Source: Arenibacter sp. F20364
GTDB lineage: Bacteria; Bacteroidota; Bacteroidia; Flavobacteriales; Flavobacteriaceae
Assembly (NCBI RefSeq): GCF_023015905.1
Contig: NZ_JALKBD010000028.1
Location: 1 to 64,000 of the forward strand
Reading direction: 5' to 3'
DNA length: 64,000 nucleotides
The notes under the pieces are model-generated. The model made no database searches, was not told the origin of the DNA, and saw only the letters and a list, made by a program, of their open reading frames with translations. Made by a program: the position numbers and the translations under genes. Numbering within the stretch: the first letter of the stretch is position 1; every line of letters begins with the position of its first letter. Below, in pieces: positions 8,831 through 17,295 of this stretch.

Positions 8831-9598
8831 CTATTTTTTAAATTTTTGAAGCGCTTTTTTCGTCTCCTCAGAAATGGCCAATCGCCCGGTTATTTCTGCC
8901 CGGTTGGTCAGTAAAGTGTCCCAATGCCCGGTTCCTTCCCAAAGTACTTTTTTCCATTCCTCCAAAGCCTCAGTATTATACCCTGCTAGTTTTTCTGCAA
9001 AAAATTCCAGCTCCTTGTCCAACTCCCCTACTTTATCAAACACTTTTGAAAACAAGCCCTTTTCCTGTGCCCAATAGGCATTTTTCCATTCATTGGGGGA
9101 AAGCGACATTTCTGAAAGGGCAGCAACGCCAATTTTTCGCTGTACCGCAGGGGCAATTACCAATGGTGCAATGCCGATGGTAAGTTCTGACAATCTTATG
9201 GATGCTGCCTCCGAGGCAAATACATAATCGCATGCCGATATAATTCCCACTCCCCCACCAACGGCCTTACCTTGAACCCTTCCTATGATAAGCTTTTTAC
9301 AGCTTCTCATGGCATTGATAAGGTGTGCAAAACCACTAAAGAATATCTTTCCTTCAGACAAATTGCTTACTTCTACCAATTCATCAAAGGAGGCACCTGC
9401 ACAGAAAGCCCTATCCCCTTCAGATTTTAATACGATTACGGATACCTCATTGTTATCCGATAATTCCCCCAAAGTTTTAGTGAGCCTTTCCAACAGTTCC
9501 GCTACAAATGAATTGCTGGCAGGATGTCCAAATTCTACTGTGGCCACACCATTGACGATGCTAGTATATAAACTTCCGTTAGATCGGGTAGTGCCCAT
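8831..9598 (-). CDS. Enoyl-CoA hydratase/isomerase family protein
   Basis: The protein of 255 residues (from ATG 9598) is a crotonase-fold enzyme. It shows RAFCAGASFDEL, the first oxyanion-hole segment, and VQGKAVGGGVGI, the second, followed by SELTIGI, where crotonases place a catalytic acid or its neighbour. These enzymes hydrate or isomerise enoyl-CoA thioesters in beta-oxidation or branched amino acid breakdown. A TTG at 9658 would add 20 residues that do not match the family. The precise substrate is not assignable; the next genes (DUF4199, MATE pump) give no pathway clue. Confidence 0.85.
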   Translation of the reverse strand: MGTTRSNGSLYTSIVNGVATVEFGHPASNSFVAELLERLTKTLGELSDNNEVSVIVLKSEGDRAFCAGASFDELVEVSNLSEGKIFFSGFAHLINAMRSCKKLIIGRVQGKAVGGGVGIISACDYVFASEAASIRLSELTIGIAPLVIAPAVQRKIGVAALSEMSLSPNEWKNAYWAQEKGLFSKVFDKVGELDKELEFFAEKLAGYNTEALEEWKKVLWEGTGHWDTLLTNRAEITGRLAISEETKKALQKFKK

Positions 9599-9682
9599 AT
9601 GATTTTTTTTGGTTGAAGTCTTTATTAAATTTACCTCCGCACCTGAAATTTTTGACAAATATTGCAGTGTGGTATTTCAAAA

Positions 9683-11017
9683 TTAAACGTTTTGAAGAAG
9701 CGGACGAAACTTTCGCCTAAATTTCCATACCAAGGCCCCACCCCTAACAAACATCCATAGGGTAAAAGCTATCCAAATCCCATAAAGCCCCCAACCCAAA
9801 AATTTACCAAGGAAGAGTACAGGAACAAAACCGAGGAAAGTGGCCACCAATAAAACATTTCTAAGGTACTTCATTTCCCCCAAACCTTTAAATAGTCCGT
9901 CGAAAACAAAAGCGACCATATTCATAGGGATTCCCAAAATAAGAATAAAAAAAACGGAATAGAAGGCTTGCAATACCGTTGTGTCATTAGAAAATATACG
10001 TCCTATGGGCCTATAAAACAAGAAGCCCACCGCAGCGAGTATCATACTTATAACCAAACCGTACAACATTATTTTTTTCGCCAATTCCCAGAGTCCGTCG
10101 TAGTTCTTGGCACCCAATAATTTACCTCCCATAATATTCCCGGCGGCACCATAGCCATCAATAAAAAATGCCGAAAAAAGCCAAAGGTTTATGGCTATGG
10201 TATGCGCCCCAATATATTTGTCACCCAAGGCAGTAGCCTCCCTAACCGCCAGAATTAAGGCAATATTTAATGCCAATGCCCTTACAAAAAGGTTTAGGCT
10301 CATAGTCACCAATCTACCCAATTCAGGATGAAGCGGGAATTTTAATGCCAGGCTGATATTTGTTTTTGTTATCAAAAGGACAAATGCCATGACAGCCATA
10401 ATGCCCTGTGCAATTAAACTGGCCCATGCCGCCCCTTCCAAATACATTGGGGAAATAAGCCCTTCTACACCATATACCAAAATAAAATCGAGCACTATAT
10501 TCAAAACAGCCCCTGTGATTGCTATTACCATTGGGTAATAGGTATTTTGCAGGCCTCGAAAAATGCCCATTACGGCAAATACAAATAAAGTTAGCGGAAA
10601 ACCCCATACCCGAATAGAGTAGTAAGAAATGCACAGTTCCAGAATTTTACCGGAAGCGTTGAGCAAAGCAAATATTTCCTCAACCACAAAAACGGTAGAA
10701 AGAAGAATCACAATACTTAGAAAAATATTTAGAAAAATGGCCTGTGCAGGGAGTGTTTTAACCCTCTCCAACTTATCCGCACCCAAATATTGGGAAATTA
10801 TAGCAGAAATTGCGCTGCGCGTTTGCCCTAGAATCCATATCAACATGGACAAAAACGAGCCCACAATACCAGCTGCAGCCAGGGATTCCATACCATCTTG
10901 GGGTATGTTGCCCACTATGGCCGTATCGGTTATGGACAGAATTGGTTCCGCAATACCGGCAATGGTAGCAGGTATGGCAAGATTATTTATAGACTTAAAA
11001 TTTATTACTGTATCCAA
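9683..11017 (-). CDS. MATE family efflux transporter (DinF-like)
   Basis: The 444-residue, roughly 12-helix protein starts with the MATE pattern IPATIAGIAEPILSITDTAIVG and has the pseudo-symmetric second half of the family. The SxTDTAxVG segment with its acidic residue in helix 1 is typical of the DinF branch. MATE proteins export cationic drugs and metabolites with Na+ or H+ antiport. The start at 11017 is 9 bp downstream of the GNAT gene stop, so the pair is likely one transcript. The substrate is unknown. Confidence 0.9.
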   Translation of the reverse strand: MDTVINFKSINNLAIPATIAGIAEPILSITDTAIVGNIPQDGMESLAAAGIVGSFLSMLIWILGQTRSAISAIISQYLGADKLERVKTLPAQAIFLNIFLSIVILLSTVFVVEEIFALLNASGKILELCISYYSIRVWGFPLTLFVFAVMGIFRGLQNTYYPMVIAITGAVLNIVLDFILVYGVEGLISPMYLEGAAWASLIAQGIMAVMAFVLLITKTNISLALKFPLHPELGRLVTMSLNLFVRALALNIALILAVREATALGDKYIGAHTIAINLWLFSAFFIDGYGAAGNIMGGKLLGAKNYDGLWELAKKIMLYGLVISMILAAVGFLFYRPIGRIFSNDTTVLQAFYSVFFILILGIPMNMVAFVFDGLFKGLGEMKYLRNVLLVATFLGFVPVLFLGKFLGWGLYGIWIAFTLWMFVRGGALVWKFRRKFRPLLQNV

Positions 11018-11026
11018 AAAAGTATT

Positions 11027-11527
11027 TTACAATATTAGTTCATAACAATGAAAAGGTAACTCGCTCTGTTTGGGGAAATGAATATCGCCTACAGCTTGGT
11101 AACCCCTTGCCCGATAAAAATTATTATTGCGGGCATTTTTACTAAAAGTATCGAGTCTTACGGAAACAAAACCGCCTTTGCGGGCAAGATCTTCGGCAAA
11201 ATCCATTAATTCCTGGGCATAGCCTTTTTTTTGTTCCTCTGGATGTACGGCCAATCGATGTATATAAATATTATTTTTATTTGGCGTTAACCAGCCAATG
11301 GGATAATATTCCGCATCCATGAAGTTGGAGACTACTATAGTTCCAATTATATTATCCCTTATTTCCAAAACATAGAGTTCATTCCTGGAAATATCATTCA
11401 CAAAGGCCTCTTCCGAGGGATAATATTCGTTCCATTGATAAATGCCCTGGTCTATCATGTTTTTTGCGCAGGCCTTTGTAATATTCAAAATATCGGGAAT
11501 TTCCAATATCTTTGCCAATCGAATCAT
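11027..11527 (-). CDS. GNAT family N-acetyltransferase
   Basis: The 166-residue protein has the acetyl-CoA binding core of the Gcn5-related family: the strand IYIHRLAVHPEEQKKGYAQ (motif A, with a Q/RxxGxA-like loop) followed by the helix ELMDFAEDLA and the motif B segment with NNFYRARGY. It transfers an acetyl group from acetyl-CoA to an unknown amine. It is the upstream partner of the MATE gene on the minus strand; acetyltransferase next to efflux pump could suggest detoxification, but this is only association. Confidence 0.85.
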   Translation of the reverse strand: MIRLAKILEIPDILNITKACAKNMIDQGIYQWNEYYPSEEAFVNDISRNELYVLEIRDNIIGTIVVSNFMDAEYYPIGWLTPNKNNIYIHRLAVHPEEQKKGYAQELMDFAEDLARKGGFVSVRLDTFSKNARNNNFYRARGYQAVGDIHFPKQSELPFHCYELIL

Positions 11528-11682
11528 GAACGGTTGAATTTAATTTGTAAATTTATGCTATTCATGAACAATTGAAGCATATGTAAGAAAGGAATCCTTT
11601 CTTTTATAATAACCTATGTTTACTAACGCCATGTCTGACCAACAAACAAGTAAAAGCGTTAAAAGCTATTAAGACTGAACTT

Positions 11683-12480
11683 ATGAAAAATATCCTTGTT
11701 CCTATTGGAACCTCTGAAAATGCCCATGAAACATTACAATATGCGGTAGATTTCGCCACCGAATTCGATTCCAACATTTATGTGATGGAAGTATTTAGTG
11801 TTAGTGCGAGTGCCAGCAGTTTGGCCAATATCAGGGAAAAACTGGACGAACGCACCAAGGAGCACATTAAAGGGGTCATCGACAAGGTTGATGCCAGGAA
11901 TATTAATATTAAGATAGCCACTTATAACGGTGACATTGTTGATGGGCTTAAAGATATTGATAAGGATCTAGGTATTGACCTGATTATTATAGCGCCTAGA
12001 AGCAATGACATTCAAGAGGAGTATTACCTGGGAAATACTTCTGGAAAAATTGTAAAACAAACGGATATCCCTACCCTTATAGTACCAAAAGGAACAGTTT
12101 TTAAACCATTTAAAACCATCCTAACGGCGTTTAAATCAGGGGTATTAAAGCAGAAGAGCATTTTATACCCACTAGTGGAAATTAAGAAAAAATTTGAATC
12201 CAAAGTAAGCCTGTTATTTGTAAAAACACCAGGTTACACCAAGGAGGACCTTAAAATAAACATGTCCTTGATGGGCTTGAGTGCCGAACTTACCCAATCT
12301 GAAAACCCATCGACCTATTTGGGGGTATTACAGCATTTTGAGGCGAAACACCCAGACCTATTATGCGTTTTTAGACGAAAAAGGGGTTTTTTTAAAAAAC
12401 TATGGGAAAAGAACACGATTCTGAAATCGGAATTTTACGCTCCCGTGCCTGTTTTGGTCTTAAGTGTAAAGAAAGATTAA
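11683..12480 (+). CDS. Universal stress protein, tandem UspA domains
   Basis: The 265-residue protein contains two Usp (Rossmann-like) domains. The first (about 1-150) begins MKNILVPIGTSENA and ends with the nucleotide-loop-like GNTSGKIVKQTDIPTLIVP. The second (about 150-265) is more divergent and lacks a clear G-x2-G-x9-G loop. Usp proteins bind ATP or AMP and affect stress survival. The ATG at 11683 follows a 155-bp gap from the divergent GNAT gene. It shares domain layout, not close identity, with the gene at 61550. Confidence 0.85.
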   Translation: MKNILVPIGTSENAHETLQYAVDFATEFDSNIYVMEVFSVSASASSLANIREKLDERTKEHIKGVIDKVDARNINIKIATYNGDIVDGLKDIDKDLGIDLIIIAPRSNDIQEEYYLGNTSGKIVKQTDIPTLIVPKGTVFKPFKTILTAFKSGVLKQKSILYPLVEIKKKFESKVSLLFVKTPGYTKEDLKINMSLMGLSAELTQSENPSTYLGVLQHFEAKHPDLLCVFRRKRGFFKKLWEKNTILKSEFYAPVPVLVLSVKKD

Positions 12481-12508
12481 TAAAATTGCAATTAGCTGAA
12501 TTTGTACT

Positions 12509-12538
12509 TTGATTATGTTGGAAAAAGTATTTTCTTTG
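12509..12538 (+). promoter_or_regulatory. Probable promoter of tRNA-Ala
   Basis: TTG at 12509-12511 and TTTCTTTG at 12531-12538 are separated by 19 bp, fitting the Bacteroidota -33/-7 layout with seven of eight positions of TAnnTTTG. The expected start is 6-8 bp downstream, just before the tRNA 5' end at 12553. Confidence 0.5.
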
Positions 12539-12549
12539 CGGCAGCCAAA

Positions 12550-12629
<80 letters not shown>

Positions 12630-12640
12630 ATAAACACAGG

Positions 12641-12674
12641 GCTTCAAGAGTTTTTAACTTTTGAAGCTTTTTTT
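12641..12674 (+). terminator. Terminator after tRNA-Ala
   Basis: GCTTCAAGAG (12641-12650) pairs with CTTTTGAAGC (12658-12667), one G-T pair, with a 7-nt loop, followed by six or seven T residues. It ends the tRNA transcript and would have been brought in with the left end of the island. Confidence 0.8.
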
Positions 12675-12720
12675 ATTTGCACTCAATTTGCACGCATTTT
12701 TTGGCTTTTTATGGTCTTAT
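12675..12720 (+). repeat. Left copy of a 46-bp end block (candidate integrase arm sites)
   Basis: ATTTGCACTCAATTTGCAC (12675-12693) and TATGGTCTTAT (12710-12720) recur with the same 16-bp gap at 30931-30976. Inside the block ATTTGCAC is repeated at an 11-bp step. Paired copies near both island ends suit arm-type integrase binding sites; this is inference. Confidence 0.55.
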
Positions 12721-12859
12721 TTGGATTGATTTAATGGCCTTACCAAATAAGAGAGTTTTTAGGTTGGTAAAATGAAGCTGCACTAGCTAAGAAGAGTAAC
12801 TTGTGTTTCACTATAGATTTGTGCCTTGCATATTCTTATGGTCTAGTACCATGAGGTTT

Positions 12860-12884
12860 GTGAGTTCGAGTCTCTCCGCCTTTA
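12860..12884 (+). other. tRNA- or tmRNA-like 3' fragment (T arm plus acceptor strand)
   Basis: GTGAG-TTCGAGT-CTCTC resembles a T arm with one mismatched pair and the invariant TTCGA loop, followed by CGCCTTTA as an acceptor-strand and discriminator-like stretch. No matching 5' half is found upstream, so it is a fragment. A strong terminator starts 10 bp later. It may be the attachment scar of another element that uses a different RNA gene. Confidence 0.4.
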
Positions 12885-12893
12885 CAACAAGGG

Positions 12894-12922
12894 AAAGCCG
12901 ACTTTTAGAAGTCGGCTTTTTT
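12894..12922 (+). terminator. Strong intrinsic terminator
   Basis: AAAGCCGACTT (12894-12904) pairs perfectly with AAGTCGGCTTT (12909-12919) around a TTAG loop, with a run of T continuing after it. It follows the tRNA-like fragment. Confidence 0.85.
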
Positions 12923-13084
12923 TGGTTGATTGAGAAAAGGCACTTCTGTCGTAAAAGTATCTTTTATATGTAACAAAAGTTACACAAAACCCTGGTATTT
13001 ATTGACTTTAACTGATATAGGTCATTTTAACACCCATAAACGCTGCATACTTTTACATTATTATTAACCCTAAAATTTATTACA

Positions 13085-13765
13085 ATGAAACGAATATTTT
13101 TTTTAATGGTATGTGCAGTTCTAGGAATTACAATACTCAATGCCCAAGATCAAGACAAGGTTCAAGACCGTGACCAAGACCGTTTACTATTGATCGATGG
13201 CGATGTACTCCAGATCAGAGATCGCGATCAAATACGTTTGCAGGAACCCTTGACCTTGAATGATGGTACGGTAGTGAACCCAAATGGGTCGTACCTGACC
13301 AGAGATCGTGACCGTCTGCGTTTAAAGGATGGCGAATGTCTGGACAATGATGGTGTTATGTATAGAAATGAATATCAGTACAGGTATAAAGTTATGCAAG
13401 AGAACAAAGGGCTGACCGAAGCGCAAATACAGGAAAGAAACCAAAATCGGTTTCAAGTGATGCTGGTCGATGGTGAGGCCGTTCAGATTAGAAACCAGGC
13501 ACAGAGTAGATTACAACAACAGCTCGCACTTGCCGATGGTACAACCGTAAACCCTGATGGTACTTATCAAACAAAAGATCGTAAGCAGTTACGACTTCAA
13601 GATGGCGAATGCTTGAACATGGACGGACAGAAATTCAAGAACACCTACCAACAGCGTAAAATGATGGTCCAAAAAAACATGATGGGCAATAAAAAGATGA
13701 TGAACAAAAAAGGAGTCCAAAAACCCAACGTTCAAAAAAAGAAAGGTAATAAATCAACCTTGTAA
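13085..13765 (+). CDS. Secreted DUF6799-type repeat protein
   Basis: The 226-residue protein has a signal peptide (about 1-20, ending LNAQ). Two copies of an approximately 85-residue unit follow (about 28-110 and 118-205), each with LTLxDGTxVNPxGxY, then DRxxLRLxDGECLxxDG, the DUF6799 pattern of beta-hairpins. The N-terminus is rich in DQDR repeats, and the tail (about 206-226) is Lys/Met/Asn-rich. This suggests an exported, possibly metal- or anion-interacting protein; no function is established. It is the first cargo gene of the island and is followed by a terminator. Confidence 0.75.
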   Translation: MKRIFFLMVCAVLGITILNAQDQDKVQDRDQDRLLLIDGDVLQIRDRDQIRLQEPLTLNDGTVVNPNGSYLTRDRDRLRLKDGECLDNDGVMYRNEYQYRYKVMQENKGLTEAQIQERNQNRFQVMLVDGEAVQIRNQAQSRLQQQLALADGTTVNPDGTYQTKDRKQLRLQDGECLNMDGQKFKNTYQQRKMMVQKNMMGNKKMMNKKGVQKPNVQKKKGNKSTL

Positions 13766-13780
13766 AACGAGATTTAGGGC

Positions 13781-13815
13781 TTTGCCACTAAAAAGTGGCA
13801 AAGCCACTTTCGTTT
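13781..13815 (+). terminator. Terminator between the DUF6799 and barrel-like genes
   Basis: TTTGCCACT (13781-13789) pairs with AGTGGCAAA (13794-13802) around AAAA. A T-rich tail follows after a short gap, interrupted by GCCAC and CG, so termination may be partial. Confidence 0.6.
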
Positions 13816-13833
13816 TAATAATTTCTTTCAGTC

Positions 13834-14736
13834 ATGAAAACAAGACCCCTATTATGCCTTTTGTTGTTATTGTTTGTAGTAACCAACTTAATTGCCCAAG
13901 GCGACAAGAACTCTGGCAAAGTAAAATCAAGTGAGGATAAATCCTATTTTTTGGCCGATGTCAGCTATATCAACGATGCGGTATTTTTGGGCAGGCGTGA
14001 TTCGATAGCTGCTCCCTATATTTTTCCTTCGATTGGCTATTACGATAAATCAGGTTTTTTTGCGGATGCCTCCATATCATACCTTACAGGCTCCGAGGAG
14101 AATAGAATAGATCTTTCCCTGATTACAGCTGGTTATTTGTTCGATACAAAGAACTGGAGCGGTGGCATTTCCGGTACCGCCTATTTTTACGATAAGGACA
14201 GTTACAACGTGCAATCGGAAGTTGTAGCCGATATCACAGGTATCCTAAGTTACGATTTAAAAGCCCTCGAAGTTTCCTTATCTGCCAGTACCTATTTTAA
14301 CAACGGTGGTTCGCCCGATATTTTTGGTGGGCTGATGCTGGATCGTACTTTTTATGCTTTTGACACCAACTTGTTAATCGACCCAAGGGTGTCGTTCTAC
14401 ATGGGATCACAATATTTTTATCAGGAATATTACAGTACCAGTCGTCTGGGAAATCGAAAAGGGCAGGGAAAAGGTTCCGGGAGTTCGGAAACTATTACCA
14501 TTACCTCCGTAGAGGTTGCTGAGGCCTCAGAATTCAATTTCTTAAACGTAGAGCTTAGTCTACCTGTACAATATTACAACAAGCACTTTATTTTTTCGTT
14601 TACACCAGTTTGGGCTTTTCCACAAAGCCAGGCCACAATTACCACAGTGGATGCCGTTATTGAGGAGGATCTGGAAAATGTGTTCTATTGGTCGGTGGGT
14701 ATAAGTTACTGGTTTTATACCAAAAAGGAGATGTGA
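13834..14736 (+). CDS. Exported beta-rich protein, probably outer-membrane barrel
   Basis: The 300-residue protein has a signal peptide (about 1-22, ending NLIAQ). The mature part alternates polar and hydrophobic or aromatic residues in short strands (for example GGISGTAYFYD, VSFYMGSQYFYQ, YWSVGISYWFY), as in small outer-membrane barrels. A Ser/Gly-rich loop (about 208-220) could be extracellular. I do not recognise a named family. It lies 68 bp after the DUF6799 gene across a partial terminator, so the pair may work together in the envelope. Confidence 0.6.
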   Translation: MKTRPLLCLLLLLFVVTNLIAQGDKNSGKVKSSEDKSYFLADVSYINDAVFLGRRDSIAAPYIFPSIGYYDKSGFFADASISYLTGSEENRIDLSLITAGYLFDTKNWSGGISGTAYFYDKDSYNVQSEVVADITGILSYDLKALEVSLSASTYFNNGGSPDIFGGLMLDRTFYAFDTNLLIDPRVSFYMGSQYFYQEYYSTSRLGNRKGQGKGSGSSETITITSVEVAEASEFNFLNVELSLPVQYYNKHFIFSFTPVWAFPQSQATITTVDAVIEEDLENVFYWSVGISYWFYTKKEM

Positions 14737-15226
14737 AATAATGTTGGGTTTTGATAGAGAACAACTGGAAACTGGAGACCGACAAAAAGGACAATAAGAG
14801 AAAGTATACATAAATCTTGAAAACCATAAAATTTTCAAATCCTTAAAAATCGACAGCCCATATAGAAATTTCTTCTTCTTCTTTCATGTTTTTATGATTA
14901 GAACAACTTATCTCTAATTTTCTAACTAAACCTATCAATTTAATGCTACACATACATTGATCAATATGGCTTTTCAAAGACTTAAAAAATAGATTGTGGA
15001 TTATTGAGATATTGATAAAATAGATTAATATACTTAACAAATAAAATTGCAATTTATGTGTACTTCCGTTTATTACAAATGGGAGCACTTAATCCTATAC
15101 GTGAATTTTAAGCCAATCTTAAGAAAAATCAAATCTTAACTTAATTGAAAATTACAACTTTTACGGGGTCAGTAATTCGGTGCATGAAAATAAGGTGGCT
15201 AAAGGCCTTACAACTTAAATGATGTT
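14737..15226. other. Intergenic region carrying the first regulator box
   Basis: The 490 bp contain no supported gene. An 81-codon minus-strand frame (14843-15088) lacks family features and is AT-biased. The useful content is the TTAAG repeat box at 15106-15138. Confidence 0.5.
15106..15138 (+). promoter_or_regulatory. Response-regulator box 1 (upstream of the VIT1 block)
   Basis: The 33 bp are identical to 17234-17266. They contain TTAAG at 15108 and 15119, 11 bp apart, and a TTAAC at 15136. Helically phased direct repeats are typical of OmpR/PhoB-type regulators, and such a regulator is encoded at 17296. Binding is inferred. Confidence 0.6.
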
Positions 15227-15265
15227 ATGAATTATTATTTAGGTCAATTCATTTTATATCAGAAA

Positions 15266-15430
15266 ATGGGCAAAAACAAACATAATAGAGGAAATAGTGA
15301 GGTAAAACCTGTAAAAAGCGCTGTTACCAAGAATGATAAAATAGTTTGGATTATTATTTTAATCGTTTTTATAATTTTAATCTTCTTTTTACTGTTCTTA
15401 CAATTCCTAAAATACTTTATAGTCCTTTAA
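15266..15430 (+). CDS. Small single-span membrane protein
   Basis: From ATG 15266 the product has 54 residues: a basic, soluble N-terminus (MGKNKHNRG) and one long hydrophobic segment (about 27-50, IVWIIILIVFIILIFFLL). An earlier in-frame ATG at 15227 adds 13 residues before the basic start and looks less likely. It lies directly downstream of regulator box 1 and before the VIT1 gene, so it may belong to the metal-response regulon. The function is unknown. Confidence 0.55.
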   Translation: MGKNKHNRGNSEVKPVKSAVTKNDKIVWIIILIVFIILIFFLLFLQFLKYFIVL

Positions 15431-15450
15431 TCGAAGGTTCACCCTTGATT
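15424..15450 (+). terminator. Weak terminator after the small membrane protein
   Basis: ATCGAAGG and CCCTTGAT form an imperfect short stem around TTCA, followed by seven T residues. The stem is weak, so read-through to the VIT1 gene is possible. Confidence 0.45.
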
Positions 15451-15569
15451 TTTTTAGTTCGGGTTCTTTTTTGATTAATGAAAAAATAGTACTCATTAAT
15501 TTTGAAAAGTGACAATGATCACATTTCAACTCAAATACATATTGTATAATTGTAATAAGAAACTAAAGA

Positions 15570-16277
15570 ATGTCAGAATTTGAAGATGATTATCTAGACA
15601 ATCATTATATACACCGAAGCAATTGGTTAAGAGCAGCTGTCCTTGGAGCAAATGACGGTATTTTGTCAACAGCAAGTCTTGCCATAGGTGTTGCTGCCGC
15701 GAGTAATTTTAGAGAGCCTGTTATATTGGCAACCTTAGCCGGATTAGTTGCCGGTGCCTTATCAATGGCAGCAGGAGAATATGTCTCTGTGAGCTCTCAA
15801 ACAGATGTAGAACAAGCCGACATCGAGAGAGAAAGGCAAGAATTAAAGAAAATGCCCGAAATTGAATTACTGAGACTAGCAGATATTTATGAAAAGAGGG
15901 GGTTAAAAAAGCAAACCGCATTAACCGTTGCTAGAGAGTTAACGGAAAAGGATGCACTGGCAGCTCATATTAGGGATGAGTTGGGTATCAATGAAATAAG
16001 TCAGGCCAAACCAATACAAGCCGCCTTTGCCTCTGGTGCGGCCTTTACCGTTGGAGGCTTGCTACCTCTATTGGTAACGCTATTTCTACCCTTAAAAAGT
16101 ATGGAGTATTATCTCTATGGTTCTGCCATTTTATTCTTGATTATTTTAGGGGGTTTAGCCGCTAAAACAGGAGGTTCCAGTATTGGAATAGCAATAATTA
16201 GGATAACTTTTTGGGGAACAGTCGCAATGGGATTGACAGCATTAGTTGGATATCTATTTGGAATTAGTTTGACCTAG
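15570..16277 (+). CDS. VIT1/CCC1 family transporter
   Basis: The 235-residue protein has the VIT family layout: an N-terminal amphipathic segment (IHRSNWLRAAVLGANDGILS), a second helix rich in small residues with GALSMAAGEYVSVSSQ, a cytosolic helical metal-binding hairpin (about 75-150, rich in Glu), and three further helices. VIT1/CCC1 proteins move Fe2+ or Mn2+ out of the cytosol, in bacteria across the inner membrane. Its place in an island with a metal RND pump supports metal homeostasis. The exact metal is not shown. Confidence 0.85.
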   Translation: MSEFEDDYLDNHYIHRSNWLRAAVLGANDGILSTASLAIGVAAASNFREPVILATLAGLVAGALSMAAGEYVSVSSQTDVEQADIERERQELKKMPEIELLRLADIYEKRGLKKQTALTVARELTEKDALAAHIRDELGINEISQAKPIQAAFASGAAFTVGGLLPLLVTLFLPLKSMEYYLYGSAILFLIILGGLAAKTGGSSIGIAIIRITFWGTVAMGLTALVGYLFGISLT

Positions 16278-16373
16278 AAAATGAATGATTCAATTTTTAA
16301 AAAAAAAGTGTTTAATAGTCGCTCAATATATTGTTATAAAAAAAGTTAATTGGAAATACAAAAGACAAACATT

Positions 16374-16952
16374 ATGGAAAAAACAAAGTATTCTAAGATA
16401 TATCGAATAATTCATTGGGCAATAGCTATTTCATTTCTACTACTGTTATTTACGATTTTTTTGCGATTAACTTGGATGAATAAGAATAATGTAGCAGCTA
16501 TCATACAAGATTATTTGAGTGGGACAGACCAGGTTTTATCTCAGGAACAACTCATTTCTTTAGCTAAAAAGATAAGACAACCTATGTGGAATTGGCATAT
16601 TTACATTGGTTATATATTGACTGGGTTATTTAGCTTGCGTTTTATACTTCCTATTTTTGGGCCTATGAAGTTTCAAAATCCTTTTGGCAAAAATCTATCC
16701 ATAAAGGAGAAATTTCAAAAATGGACATATATCATTTTTTATCTCGGTGTCGTTATTTCTTTATTTACTGGACTAATAATAGAATTTGGGCCAAAAGAAT
16801 TAAAAAGCTCAATGGAAGAAATCCACATACTTGGTATTTATTACTTGATCGGTTTTATTGTACTCCATTTAGCTGGTGTATTTATAGCAGAATTTACAGA
16901 CCAAAAAGGTATTATTTCAAGGATAGTAAGCGGCTCGAAAAAGGATTATTAA
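16374..16952 (+). CDS. Prokaryotic cytochrome b561 family protein
   Basis: The 192-residue protein (ATG 16374, preferred over a TTG at 16350) has four membrane helices. Histidines suited to bind heme b lie in helix 1 (YRIIHWAIA, His14), near helix 2 (WNWHIYIGY) and in the last helix (FIVLHLAGV), the b561/hydrogenase-type layout. It would pass electrons between quinol and a periplasmic or membrane partner. In the island it follows the VIT1 gene, so a ferric or metal reductase role is possible but unproven. Confidence 0.75.
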   Translation: MEKTKYSKIYRIIHWAIAISFLLLLFTIFLRLTWMNKNNVAAIIQDYLSGTDQVLSQEQLISLAKKIRQPMWNWHIYIGYILTGLFSLRFILPIFGPMKFQNPFGKNLSIKEKFQKWTYIIFYLGVVISLFTGLIIEFGPKELKSSMEEIHILGIYYLIGFIVLHLAGVFIAEFTDQKGIISRIVSGSKKDY

Positions 16953-16983
16953 AAAGCGCGAAAACATAACAAAGAAAGGAAAT

Positions 16984-17091
16984 ATGACAAGAAGCTTAAA
17001 TCAAATTAGGTGTACAGAAGATACAGAAGCTTTGGCGAAATTGGCTAAAGTTTTTGGGCACTTCACTCGTATTGTCATCCTTAAGAATTAA
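16984..17091 (+). pseudogene. Truncated ArsR-family regulator
   Basis: The frame from ATG 16984 ends after 35 codons. Residues 20-33 (AKLAKVFGHFTRIV) align with the start of the winged-helix domain of the ArsR regulator at 31843 (FAKVFGHPARVS). The DNA-binding helix and metal site are missing; the rest of the interval to 17230 holds no continuation. This is a decayed arsR-family gene inside the island. Confidence 0.7.
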
Positions 17092-17233
17092 AGTAGCTCT
17101 AAGTGGATTTCTTACAATTTCTTTTAGAGAATTGCAATATCCCAATTTTATCGGCATTTATACTCGGGCCAATATCAGCCATTATTGTTTGACCTTTGAC
17201 AACCAATTTTGCGATAATAGAATTTTTGATAAT

Positions 17234-17266
17234 TTTTAAGCCAATCTTAAGAAAAATCAAATCTTA
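17234..17266 (+). promoter_or_regulatory. Response-regulator box 2 (upstream of the two-component genes)
   Basis: This is identical over 33 bp to box 1, with TTAAG at 17236 and 17247 and a further TTAC at 17264. It lies 29 bp before the response-regulator ATG, suggesting autoregulation. Confidence 0.6.
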
Positions 17267-17295
17267 CTTAAATTAAAAAACATAACTTTTGTACC

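Larger units (their letters stand above)
12630..13084. other. Gene-free left end of the island
   Basis: The 455 bp hold the tRNA terminator (12641-12674), the left arm-like block (12675-12720), a tRNA- or tmRNA-like 3' fragment (12860-12884) and a second terminator (12894-12922). No open reading frame is supported. The layout suggests scars of successive insertions. Confidence 0.6.

Noticed and set aside
14843-15088. 81-codon minus-strand frame
   Set aside because: The product is rich in Ile, Leu and Ser with no signal, domain or neighbour context, and it overlaps AT-rich intergenic DNA.
16350-16373. TTG start extending cytochrome b561 upstream
   Set aside because: The ATG at 16374 gives the normal family N-terminus, and the extra eight residues add nothing.
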